A stretch of 64,000 nucleotides of DNA from Rhipidocladum racemiflorum (taxonomy: Eukaryota; Streptophyta; Magnoliopsida; Poales; Poaceae): contig CM070580.1 of assembly GCA_036346355.1 (NCBI GenBank), positions 66,046,854 to 66,110,853 on the forward strand. Direction: 5' to 3'. The first letter of the stretch is position 1. Every line of letters starts with the position of its first letter. A program made the position numbers and the translations under genes. Shown in pieces: positions 11,690-22,100 of this stretch. The notes beneath the pieces were generated by a model. That model saw only the letters and a program-made list of their open reading frames with translations, made no database searches and was not told the origin of the DNA.

Positions 11690-11925
11690 AAGGTGACAGC
11701 CTCTCCACAAGCGGTTTGTAACAACAACCGCTTGTGGAGAGAGCACACGTGGCGTGTCTCGCCACCCACGATGGAAGCGTTCTACAAGCGGTTGGTAACA
11801 CAGCTCCACGGCGCTTTCTGTACGCCTTCCGAACCGCTTGTGGTGTCGCACCACAAGCAGTTCGGGGAACCGCGAGTGATACCCTCTGGGTATCACTCTC
11901 GGTTACGTACAAGCGGTGGATGGTG
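11690..11925. repeat. Palindrome-rich repeat block (ACAAGCGGTT motif)
   Basis: The 10-mer ACAAGCGGTT and its complement AACCGCTTGT recur in both orientations at about 11707, 11726, 11782, 11830 and 11909. A perfect hairpin with 16-base arms lies at 11701-11716 and 11726-11741. The layout resembles CACTA-type subterminal repeats, but I found no CACTA terminus beside it. It is probably part of a small non-autonomous DNA element. Confidence 0.6.
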
Positions 11926-11944
11926 CCGTACGTATTCTGATCTG

Positions 11945-12345
11945 TCCATCCGTGTCGTTCATCTGATCGAAGCTTTGAGCCAAACTCTCCAGCACCAGCT
12001 TGTTAATCCCTACCTCGGTTGCCAGTTCCATGGCTCACTTACATGCCAGTAGTTCGACCAACTCCGGACCACTGACATTCTCCGGCCATCCAAGATGCAG
12101 AACCGGCCACGAAGCAGGATTCAGAACCACATCTACATTCGCCGTCATCCATGCAACCTGTGGTCGGTGGTTTCCACAGTTGAAACGAAGCTATCCTTCC
12201 TTACTGCTGCCGGTGCAGAGAGTTCCATTCATGCCAAGCCATTGTCTCTGGCGCCTTCTGTCTCTCTCCATTGCGAATAGCATTCCGAATTCTCCAAACT
12301 TCATATATACCAGCGCACAAGTATTTGAACTTGTAATTGTGTCCT
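11945..12345 (-). pseudogene. Fragment of a LINE-like RNase H (RVT_3-type) domain
   Basis: Read on the minus strand, a frame near 12060-11970 gives ELVELLACK, a stop, then AMELATEVGINKLVLES. This has the pattern of the plant RNase H-like domain at the C-terminus of LINE and related RT proteins. Upstream, towards 12340, the reading suggests the preceding WRIRN-type linker. Stops and frame changes show it is a dead fragment. A host RNase H-like gene fragment is the alternative. Confidence 0.45.
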
Positions 12346-12386
12346 TACAAGTTACACCCATCCTTTTTGTTTTCAGAAAAACTAAC

Positions 12387-12556
12387 CTACGGTATACCGT
12401 AGGAACGGTATACCTCTGAAACTCATGGAACTTAGCATTAAAAACTGATGAAACATGAAATTGATGAAACTAAACACTGAAACTCATGAAACCAGCACTG
12501 AAACTGACAAATTTCATAAGTTTCATGGCTATACCGTTGGAACGGTATACCGTTCC
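12387..12556. repeat. GGTATACC foldback element, copy 1
   Basis: The left end carries a perfect 16-bp palindrome (CTACGGTATACCGTAG) and the right end a perfect 18-bp palindrome (GGAACGGTATACCGTTCC). Together they form imperfect inverted termini of about 35 bp. The interior is rich in GAAACT/CATGAAA words. A second copy lies at 13416-13577, and both share TTCAGAAAAACTAAC just outside the left end. Confidence 0.7.
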
Positions 12557-13415
12557 CAAGTCACACTCTTTTGTTTTTCTTAGTTACCAGTCACTTACAT
12601 AAGGCCCCGTCCGGTATGTGGGAATTCTATAGGAATTTTGAAGAGAGAAAAAAACACAGAGAATATATAGGGTATTCCCATAGTTGGACTATTGGGAAAA
12701 AATATATGACATTGAGACCTCCTGCATGCATGAAAACTGATCATATTGCACTCCGTCGTAGGTTCAGAAAATAATAAAAAATGTGGCAAAGTAGAAGATG
12801 TTAGTAGTTGGTTCATCTATTTATGATTGGAAAACGTCGGATTCGATGCATGCACGCAGCACATTGCATATACTAGCAATATTGCAACAGAAATATATTT
12901 TTAAATCAAATAACCAAATTATACTGTATATTTGTAAAAATAAAATTACACTCTTGAATTACCACGAGCATAAGGAGTGGAGAGAATAGCCCAGCGAGGG
13001 GAGTAGGTATGGGTGGAAAGAGGGATACAATTGATTTCCTTTTTATTCGTGAGAAGTGAGGATGCGTTTCGCGATTTACAACATATATATCGGCGCTGCT
13101 TTTATTAAAGAGGATGAGAGTGAGAATAAAAGATCACCATCCACTTGTATTTATATAATAATAAAAGAGAAAAACTAGAAAACGCTATACCGTAGAACTC
13201 AATCCTAACGGTATGCGCTACATGGCTACACCCAGGTGGGTCCCACGATCTGGCAAGTGGGTCTATGTGCGGGCTGAATCTTTCAGTATTTGTATCTTCC
13301 TCGTTAATTGGATCCGGTAACTAATATATCCGTTTTGAGGTTTCGATAAGATCTAGTAATGATCTATTTTATTCTGGTAACTAATATATCCGTTTTTTTA
13401 TTCAGAAAAACTAAC
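12557..13415. other. Non-coding spacer between the two foldback copies
   Basis: The stretch is AT-rich without a convincing ORF. A segment from about 12602 (GGCCCCGTCCGGTATG) resembles the start of a MITE, but I found no matching far end. A half-related GGTATACC-type pair lies at about 13175-13215. Confidence 0.4.
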
Positions 13416-13577
13416 CTACGGTATACCGTAGGAACGGTATACCTCTGAAACTCATGAAACTTGTGAATTTTTACACTGAAACTGATGAAACTAAACACTG
13501 AAACTCATGAAACCAACACTGAAACTGATAAGTTTCATAAGTTTCACGGCTATACCGTTGGAACGGTATATCGTTCC
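13416..13577. repeat. GGTATACC foldback element, copy 2
   Basis: This has the same palindromic ends as copy 1, with one change in the right palindrome (GGTATATCG instead of GGTATACCG). It is followed within about 30 bases by the CATGAAA minisatellite, whose core word also occurs inside the element. Confidence 0.7.
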
Positions 13578-13608
13578 CTTATTCTAACATCAATAGTTTC
13601 TCGTCGAA

Positions 13609-14047
13609 CCTCGTGAAACTTAGATATAAACATCATGAAACTTAGATATGAATCTCGTTAAACTTAGCTATGAACCTCGTGAAACTTAGATATGAACCTC
13701 ATGAAACATCATGAAATATCGTGAAACTTAGCTATGAAATATCATAAAACTTATCCATGAAAGATCATGAAACTTATCCATGAAACCTAATGAAACTTAT
13801 TCGTGAAATATCATGAAACTTATCCGTGAAAGATCATGAAACTTATCCATAAAACCTAATGAAACTTATCCGTAAAACCTAATGAAACTTATCCATGAAA
13901 CTTATCCGTGAAATCTAATGAAACTTATCCGTTAAATATCATGAAACTTATCCATGAAACCTGACGAAACTTATCCGTGAAACCTAATGAAACCTATCCA
14001 TGAAATATCATGAAACTTATCTATGAAATGTCATGAAACATATCTGT
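13609..14047. repeat. 23-bp minisatellite (CATGAAACTTATCCATGAAACCT type)
   Basis: About 19 tandem units occur with a period near 23 bp, each made of two related halves built on ATGAAA. Early units read TTAGATATGAA; later ones read TTATCCATGAA, showing gradual sequence drift. There is no coding potential, and the regular short period without unique spacers rules out a CRISPR-like layout. Confidence 0.85.
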
Positions 14048-14414
14048 GAGTTGGTTCATACTCATGGTTGCCTCTACCGCCATGTTTTGCTCGGGATATT
14101 TCGTTAGGGATTCAGCTGGATAGAGAGTGAGAAGGTCGCCTTGGTTTGAAGGATAATTGTGTGGCTAGACTACTCAAGAGATTAGAGCTTTAGATCAACG
14201 TTTGATCATATGACCGCTAACTATTCCGTTGAAATTTGTTTCGACGGCATACCGTGCTGTAGCCACGTCCTTAATAAAAATATCGCTGAAGGCCAAATCC
14301 GATCTAACTTGGGGTTCTGTGGCCAGGATGGTTTCTAGCTGGTCCAATAATTAATTTAGACGGGCCATTTCTGTGTGGACCTAGCCAAATTTATTAATGA
14401 CAATAAAGTATGCA
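14048..14414. other. Non-coding spacer with no recognisable feature
   Basis: No ORF or repeat family stands out. A degenerate GGCATACCGTG at about 14247 recalls the foldback ends upstream and may be the right edge of a larger element that includes the minisatellite. Confidence 0.35.
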
Positions 14415-14583
14415 CTACTCTTCTCGTCATAAATAATTATTATTTTGGATATATATAGTGATGATTAAACTTGTAAAATTTTGACTATCAATGTATTTTT
14501 AAATATTTAAATTGGATACATAAAAATTATATGTGTAGACTTGTCCCCAAAGCGATAATTATTTGTGACCGGATGGATTACTA
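14415..14583. mobile_element. Stowaway-like (Tc1/mariner) MITE, degenerate
   Basis: The ends TACTCTTCTCGTCATAAATA and, on the other side, GATAATTATTTGTGACCGG then ATGGATTA match in inverted orientation. They resemble the CTCCCTCCGT-type termini with TA duplications of grass Stowaway MITEs. It is about 168 bp and AT-rich inside. Confidence 0.6.
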
Positions 14584-14801
14584 TTCAGAGTTTGCTAAAC
14601 CATATGTTTGCAGTCATGGTCATTGGTCACCCGCATACTCGTGAGACACGTGAGAATATTTAGCAGTCGGTGTGCTGCATGCCATTGTTCATTATTATTT
14701 TTTGTTGTATCCACAGTATGATGTACATTAGTGAATCCACGATCAATCTATTCACGGATTCCACCATGCATTCTCTAGCCACCATGTATTCTCTGGAAGC
14801 G

Positions 14802-14898
14802 TGCAGTCAGCTTTTTTGATTTTGGGTCACTATACGTGGACCCTACCGCTTGTGGATCCCACCATGTCAATGACCTAAAATCAGAGAAAGTGACTGCA
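14802..14898. repeat. Short foldback with 28-bp imperfect arms
   Basis: The left arm 14802-14829 (TGCAGTCAGC through GGGTCA) pairs with the right arm 14871-14898 (TGACCTAAAA through GACTGCA). TATTCTCTGG words lie just outside both arms. It is probably a MITE remnant. The rest of 14584-14971 holds nothing recognisable. Confidence 0.5.
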
Positions 14899-14971
14899 GA
14901 GGATCTCAATACGTATTCTCTGGCCAGTGCATAGAACTTGATGTCAGCATCCAAAAATCCGGTACCGCGAT

Positions 14972-15345
14972 CACTACAGGAAAACGACTTGTTTTTCACG
15001 GCCACACTTATTTTCATCGGCCGAAAATAAGACGACGAAATAACAACTATTCTTTTGTCGGCCTCCACAAAAATGACGACAATAGTGTTATTTTCGTCGG
15101 CTCAGCCGACGTTACTACCCCGGGAACTATTTTCGTCGGCCTAGCCGACGGCAATAGCTGCCCCAACACCCCGCGTTTTTTTTTTTAATTTTCGGGGATC
15201 TATTATCATCGGTTAGGCTAACGAAACTAACATAAAAAATAATTAAAAAAAGCCACAAGCCGGGCCCACAGTGGAGTTTCGTCGGCTAGACCGACGAAAA
15301 TAACGGGCGTCAATATTTTCGTCGGCCCGGCCGACGTTAATAGTT
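14972..15345. repeat. Subterminal repeats of the second CACTA
   Basis: TATTTTCGTCGGC and its relatives recur in both orientations (about 15011, 15090, 15131, 15275, 15316), often paired with GCCGACG to form short hairpins. Confidence 0.82.
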
Positions 15346-15691
15346 GATACATTACCTATCAGCCGGCCAACGCTATTTGATCGATCCATACACATGCTTG
15401 TTTCGTTGTTGCGCCACCGCCGCCATCGACCGCGCCGGCCCCGCTCGATCGCCGACGCCGGCCTCACAAGTTCAGCCGGTGGCGCGCGTCGAGCCGCGCC
15501 CCTGTCCGTGTCGCCATCGCCTTGGCCCTATCAACGCAGCTTGACCTGTCGCGCGAACCGGCCACGCTGCCGGCGGCCTCGCCAGCCCTACCCTGTCGCG
15601 CCGCCCATGCCAGGCGCGCGCGCCGCGTCTGTCAGCCGCTGCCTGCCACTGTCACGCGCCGGACCAGTACTGGGCGCCACCTCGCCGCCAC
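15346..15691 (+). other. GC-rich, codon-like segment inside the second CACTA
   Basis: GC content rises sharply and a frame rich in Arg, Pro and Ala stays open from about 15394 to the LTR edge. The frame runs on into the inserted LTR, so its 3' limit is artificial. It may be a captured host first exon or the start of a CACTA gene. I recognise no domain. Confidence 0.35.
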
Positions 15692-17905
15692 TGTCACACC
15701 ACGGGATGACGAAATGAGTCATTTTCGATTTCGGTATTAAGGTACAACTTTGGTATCATGTTTTTGGGCCTTTTCCGTGAGTTTGGGCCTTTCCGGGGCC
15801 CGGGGGAGAATTTTGGCTTTCGGGGGAGTTTGGGCCTAGCGGGAGCTAATTGGGCCTTAAGGGGATGAAGTGGGCCGTTGGTGGGGGAGTCTTTGGGCCC
15901 ATGGGGGGAATTTCCAGCAAAAAGGGACCCCCATGCGCCAGCCCCTCCTTTGTGCGCCCCCCCCACTTCCCTCCAACCCTAGCCCCCCACCACTCCCCTT
16001 GCACCTCCACCCTTCCCCTTCCTCCTCCACCTCCTCTAGCCGGCCCTAGGCGAGTTCCACCCCATCCCTTGCTGCCACGCCCCTCCTGTTTGTTGTCCTC
16101 GCCGTTGGGGAGCTCCGCGACGAGAGGATCCGGCGGGATTGGCGCATGGAAGGAGATCGGGCGACTTGGAGGAGTTTTCGTCGGTTTGTCGTTCGTCGGG
16201 CAAAGGTATGGTGATGAGAGATCCTTGGGGTGGATTAGGTGCTGTGTTAGTGGTGTTTTCGATGCTTTAGATCCATGTTTAGGTGCTGTTCCTAGAGGAG
16301 ATTAGGGAAATTCCTTTGATGTCCCACGTTCTGTCCCCGGGCAGATTTGCACCCCGACCTAGGGCTTAAGTTTTCACAATGTTAGAGGCATTTTCTAATC
16401 GGCCGGCTGTTACGAAAGTTGTAGGTAATTAAATTTTATTTAATTGGACACCAAGAATGTTAAATTCCACCGAGTCGTTTGAATGTTATGGCTGTTTTAC
16501 CAAACGTTGCCCAAACTGTGACGTGATTGGGATAGATCGTGTTGATCTGTAGATTAGACAATTTTAGAGGCCGAATCAGTCTTCACGAATACTTAGAAAA
16601 AGCTAGGAAATTTCCTAAGCTTCGAGAAAATGTACTCGTTTACTTAATTTGGAGTCTTATAACTCAAGTTATGCTAGTTGGAAGCCCGCTGTCCCGTCGG
16701 GACAGATTCTCTATTTTCGGGTTTTAGGGGTAGTTTGCGAAGTCGGGGTAGAGGATCGTTCATGTACTATTTTGTGGGCACATTTTGAGTGTGTGGTACC
16801 TCTGTGCAGACGGTGTGACCCCGGGAGTGCCCTCAACCTCTCGCCAATCCGTCGCCCACGGTTGAAGGCAAGTGTATTGGAATGGGTTGGGTGTTGTATG
16901 ATTGCTAGACTTGCTTAGGTGCAGTATGATTACATAATATGCTAACTTGCCATGATTGATGTTTGCCTAAGACATGATGAACATGGTTACATATTGGTTA
17001 TGAATTCGTTGTATTAAATGTTTATGCAAGTTTATACATGTTCATGTCATATGTGCATACATAATGGAAGAGGCGTCCCATTCTGACGCGGGCTTCTGTG
17101 TTCACACGTAGTGAACACGAAAGACTTACCTCGTAGTCCCATCCACGGTTGTGTATGGGAGCGAGTCAGTAAGAGTAGGCACCCTCCATCTACGGGATGG
17201 AAGGGGAAAGAGGGTGCACACCGAAGGGTGTGCACTCGGCAATACCGGTATGTGCTTCGAGAAGACATGTGCATTGCATTTGCATATATGTTGATGTTAA
17301 TGAGATGTGTACAATGAGATTATGACATGGTTATGATGTTGAATATGATATTATGCCATGATTATGATGTTAAGTATGAGATGTAGTGATGTTAGCATTG
17401 AAACTGTTCTCTTTGTTCCATTGCAATATACTTGCTGAGTGATGAACTCACGCTTGTGTTTTATGATGTTTTAGGTACCATGAAATCGGCATGTAGGAAA
17501 GGGTCTTAGCTACACTTCTTCACGTAGCTCCACACATTTAGACAGTTATATCATTTGGAGTTATGATATTAAGATTAATGCGATGAAACTTGGAGTATGG
17601 CTGGATTGTGTGCTTAATTTCATCATTTACTTCGTTATAACTTATGGAGTGGTTGGATTCATTATTTTAGACTTAAGATGTTGCTATATCTCCTGCTATT
17701 GCTGTTATAGATGTCTTTTACTATGATATATCTTGCCATAATTTTGCTGTTGCTTCAAATCATGGAAAAACAAAGGAGATGCTGCCGAAATTTTCAGTTT
17801 TAGCATTTGTACCCTTGCTGTAATCTATCTTTATTTGTGATATTTAGATGCTGCTTCTACCAGGTTTGGTAACATCCAGGGCATACTAGATGCCGGGGTG
17901 TTACA
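15692..17905 (+). repeat. 5' LTR of gypsy family A
   Basis: It runs 2214 bp from TGTCACACC to GGTGTTACA, an inverted pair of ends, and is followed by a tRNA-Met primer site. A C-rich zone at about 15950-16090 probably belongs to the promoter/leader. No matching 3' LTR exists in the window. Short open frames within it are not supported as genes. Confidence 0.85.
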
Positions 17906-17907
17906 GT

Positions 17908-17919
17908 TGGTATCAGAGC
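17908..17919 (+). other. Primer binding site of family A
   Basis: TGGTATCAGAGC begins two bases after the LTR end, matching initiator tRNA-Met. The leader to the gag ATG at 18246 is otherwise non-coding. Confidence 0.9.
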
Positions 17920-18245
17920 GGGCTTTAGGTCCTTGGAATATGTATTTTTAGTGTCATACCTTAGGTTCAACTAAAATGTGATGTGGGATAACCTAGAAAC
18001 ATGGTTTAGGTTATAATTAAAATTTTGCCATAGGATAGCAACATTAAAACTTGCATAAGTGGAATAATTGAGTTAAAATTTGACACACTTGGTTGCACAG
18101 TAGGATGGGGTTTTGGTTCATCATTGCATTGCGTTTGATTACTTGATGGAGACTATGTATATGGTGATGTTTGATCTTTGCTTTTGTTTACATTGATGAT
18201 GTGCTTATGATTATGTGATTGTATGGTTGTCTGACTGTAGCAGCT

Positions 18246-19137
18246 ATGCCGAGGGGTAGAGGCCATGGTCGCCGTGGCCGTGGAGGCCAGGGTCGAGGTT
18301 CTTAGGGAGCTGCTGAGTCTGTAGCTGAGGAAAGCGCTTCGCTCAATGCTCATGGGCTAGCGCAGGAGGAGGTCCCGGCGGCACAATCGGGAGCCAAGAT
18401 GCCAGCCGCCACTGCGGCCTTGGTTCAGGCTCTGCAGAGGGAGGTTCAGGAGCTGCACCAGCAGGTGAGGGCAACCCCTGCTGTTGTGCCTCCCCTTGCA
18501 GTGGCCCCAGTTGTTGCCCCTGCTGTGCCGGAGCCGAGGATGAGTCTCCAGGAGTGGATGTCCCTCCGTCTGGACACTTTTGACGGAGCGGGCACGCCGG
18601 TTCAGTCTGCAGATTGGCTGCGGTACATGGAGCGACAGTTTGAGGTTCTGGAGTTGACCTCGGTCCAGAGAGCTTGCTTTGTGGTTTTCCAGCTGAATGG
18701 CCAAGCGGATATCTGGTGGGAGGGGGTTCTTGCTGTTAGGGCTCCCGCTCTTGAACAGGTCACCTGGGAGGACTTTGTGGCTCGCTTCCGAGCCAAGTTC
18801 TACCTGGAGTCCTTTCTGGAGAGGATGGAGCATACTCTGACGACTCTTTCCTAGGGGAATAGGTCAGTGGCAGAGTATGAGGCGAAATTCAACAACGTGG
18901 TGCGCTTTGTGCCGGCTGTGGCAGCCGATGATAGGGAGAAGGCGAGGTGGTTCCGTAGGGGCCTCAACCAGGAGTTCAGAGTTGTCATGGGGGCGACTGT
19001 CCCTCGTGACTTCTACTCCGTGGTGGAGCAGGCGAAGGGCATGGAGCTCGAGTTGGAGCTCTCCAGGGATAAGAAAAACCCTGGTGGTTCAGGGGTTCCA
19101 GCAGCCCCGGGCGAGGGCCAGAAGAGGACTTTTGGTG
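18246..19137 (+). pseudogene. gag: Family A gag, N-terminal part
   Basis: The start is the ATG at 18246, giving a short Arg/Gly-rich N-terminus (MPRGRGHGRRGRGG). In-frame stops lie at 18303 and 18852. Between them, 18399-18854 encodes a Pro/Ala-rich linker and the retrotransposon gag domain with LDTFDGAG, ADWLRYMERQFE and ADIWWEG motifs. After the second stop the same frame continues with AEYEAKFNNVVRF and RGLNQEFRVV. The gag C-terminus and zinc knuckle of family A are missing, because family B sequence starts, in another frame, at about 19138. It cannot produce a full capsid protein. Confidence 0.85.
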
Positions 19138-22100
19138 GAGGATCTTCAGAAGGCTCCTTTCGCGGCGCAACAGCTTCAAGGTCCAGCCGGGGCATGGTGG
19201 GCCAACTTCCTAGTCATTCAGCCTGCTAGTCACCAGGTGACATGGGCAGAGTTCCGTGAGGCTTTTCGGGCTTATCACATCCCGAAGGGACTCATGGACA
19301 TTAAGAAGCAGCAATTTCTTGCCCTCAAGCAGTTGAGCAAGTCAGTGATGGACTACTCACGGGAATTCAATTACATGGCTCAATATGCGCCGGAGGAAGT
19401 CGATACTGATCAGAAGAAGCAGGATCGCTTCATGAGTGGACTGACGGCAAAGATGCAAGATAGGCTCTCTGTTTGCGATTTCGCCGACTTCAACGCCTTG
19501 GTGAGTCGGGCGATTACTGTGGAGCATAAGATGAGGAGTCACCAAGATGAGAAGAAGCGGAAGAGAGTGGTGCCGTACTCAGCAGGCAGTTCACAGCGGG
19601 CACGAATTGCCTATCCGCCACCGAGGGCCCCCGTTCCTGCGCCTTCCTTGCCTGTTGGAGTGGTGCGACCTACTGTTGCTGCTCCTCGACCTCCACAGCC
19701 ACAGCCGAGGGTAGGAGTGGTGACGAGCTCTAGACCGGGCCCGTGTTACAACTGTGGGCGTGCGGGGCACTTCATCCGCGACTGCCCATTTCCAAGGCGG
19801 GGCAACAATTCCAATGCCCCAAGGCCTCCAGCCACGACTGCACCGCCTCCACTTCCTGCGCCGAACCGTGGCCGCGTCAACTATGTCAATGCTGAGGCGA
19901 TTCCTGAGGGCGCCACCGTGCTGACTGGTACGTTGTGCATTGAAGGGCATGCAGCTAGGGTTTTGTTTGATTCGGGGGCTTCCCATTCCTTCATCAGCAA
20001 GGATTTTGTCGTGCAACACCGAATGAAAGTAAGTTGCAGCAAAATCTCGTACTTAATTGAAGCACCGGGTTCTAAGATTGCTGCAAATCGAATGGTTCAA
20101 AAAGCCACTGTGCAAGTTCAAGGGGTTTGTTTCTTTTTCAGCCTATTGCTCCTTGACCTTCGGGGTATAGACGTCATTTTGGGCATGAATTGGTTAACCC
20201 GTCAGCGGGCCATTCTAGATTGTTCTCGTCGCTCCATCTCACTCAAGGGACCGAAGAGCGACTTGCTGACTCTACTCCTTGATAACGGTGAGACCGCTCT
20301 TTATTCTTTAAATGGCACGGAAGTTGAAGGGCTGGAGTCCATCCCCATAGTTGCGGAGTACCCGGATGTGTTCCCAGCGAAACTGCCAGGGATGCCACCA
20401 GATCGGGACATTGAGTTCGTAGTTGAACTTCAACCCGGGACTGCTCCAGTTTCCAAGCAGCCGTATCAGATGCCGCCAAATGAGTTGGCCGAGTTGAAGA
20501 AGCAACTGAAGGAGCTGATGGACAAGGGATTCATTCGCCTGAGCTCCTCGCCTTGGGGCTGCTCAGCTCTCTTCGTGACCAAGAAGGACGGTTCTCTTCG
20601 CCTCTGTGTTGATTATCGTCCTTTGAATGCGGTCTCTGTCAAGAATAAGTACCCTCTGCCTCGGATCGATATCCTGTTTGATCAGCTTGCTGGTGCACGG
20701 GTGTTCTCCAAAATTGACTTGAGGCTCGGGTACCATCAGATTAAGATTCGGGCTGAGGATGTCCCAAAGACAGCCTTCTCCACCCGATGTGGGTTGTATG
20801 AGTACACAGTCATGTCGTTCGGTCTGACGAATGCACCAGCGTACCTCATGTACCTCATGAACTCTATCTTCATGGAAGAGCTTGATTCCTTTGTGGTCAT
20901 CTTCATTGATGACATCCTAATCTATTCAGCTAATGAAGAAGAGCATGCCAGGCATCTTCATGTTGTTCTCGGGAGACTACGGGAACATCGCCTTTACGCC
21001 AAGTTCAGCAAGTGCGAATTTTGGCTGAAGGAGGTGTCTTTCTTGGGGCATGTCCTTTCCGAGCGAGGTGTCGCTGTCGACCCAAGTAAGGTACAGGATG
21101 TCCTCAAGTGGGAGCAACCCAAGACAGTCACCGAGATTCGTAGTTTTCTTGGGCTTGCCGGCTATTATCGCCGCTTCATCCAAGACTTTTCCAAGATCGC
21201 CAAGCCTATGACGGAGCTGCTAAAGAAGGGTGCTGAGTTCAAATGGTCAGCTGGCTGTGAGCGAGCATTCCAGACCCTAAAGCAACGCCTGACTACAGCT
21301 CCTGTCCTCACACAACCGGACATCCGCAAACTGTTTGATATTTACTGTGATGCATCAGGCATCGGCCTTGGTTGCGTGCTTATGCAGGAAAGCCAGGTTG
21401 TTGCCTATGCGTCTCGACGGTTGAAGCATCACGAAGAGCACTACCCAACCCATGACTTGGAGCTTGCTGCAGTGGTCCATGCTTTAAAAATTTGGCGCCA
21501 CTATCTCCTGGGGAACAAGTGTAATGTCTATACCGATCACAAGAGTCTCAAATACATCTTCACTCAGGCCGATCTGAATATGAGGCAGCGAAGATGGCTT
21601 GAGTTGATCAAAGACTACAGTTTGGAAGTGCATTACCACCCGGGAAAAGTTAATGTGGTGGATGATGCGTTGAGTCGCAAGGCTCGATGCAACTGCCTCA
21701 CTCTTCAACCTCGGAGTGCCACTCTTTGTGAGGAATTTCAGAAGCTCAACCTGGAGATGGTTGAAGAGGGTTCCTTAGCTAACCTGGAGTTGAATTCCAC
21801 GCTGTTGGATCGGATTAAGGAAGCACAAAAGGGAGACAGTGACGTTGCCCAAATACGCAGCAGAATGGGTTCCGGCCAAGCCACTGACTTCCATCTTGAT
21901 GATCGTGGAACTTTGTGGTTCGGTGAGCGCTTGGTCATCCCCGAAAACCAAGAGTTACGAAGAAAGATTCTTGATGAGGCCCATAATTCTTTGCTCACCA
22001 TTCATTCGGGCAGCAACAAAATGTACCAAGACCTGAAACAACGGTTTTGGTGGACTCGCATGAAGCGTGAAATTGCTCGCTGTGTGGCCGAATGCGATGT

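Larger units (their letters stand above)
14972..15691 (+). mobile_element. Second CACTA transposon, left end only
   Basis: The terminus CACTACAGGAAAA starts at 14972, with GAT before it as candidate 3-bp duplication. Subterminal repeats follow, then a GC-rich segment. A gypsy LTR (TGTCACACC) begins at 15692 and interrupts it. Its transposase, if any, and its other end are outside the window. The subterminal motif differs from that of the CACTA at 7106-11469, so this is another family. Confidence 0.8.

Noticed and set aside
12602..13030. Possible Harbinger- or hAT-type MITE starting GGCCCCGTCCGG
   Set aside because: I could not find the inverted far end or a target duplication.
13609..14047. 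Regular short repeats that might suggest a CRISPR-like array
   Set aside because: The units are contiguous 23-bp tandem repeats without unique spacers, in plant DNA; this is a minisatellite.
15394..15717. Arg/Pro-rich ORF taken as a complete gene
   Set aside because: Its end lies inside the inserted LTR, so the stop is accidental; kept only as a coding-like segment.
18877..19137. N-terminal part of the long 1163-codon frame read as one protein
   Set aside because: Before 19138 this frame overlaps family A gag in another frame; only the part after the junction is family B protein.
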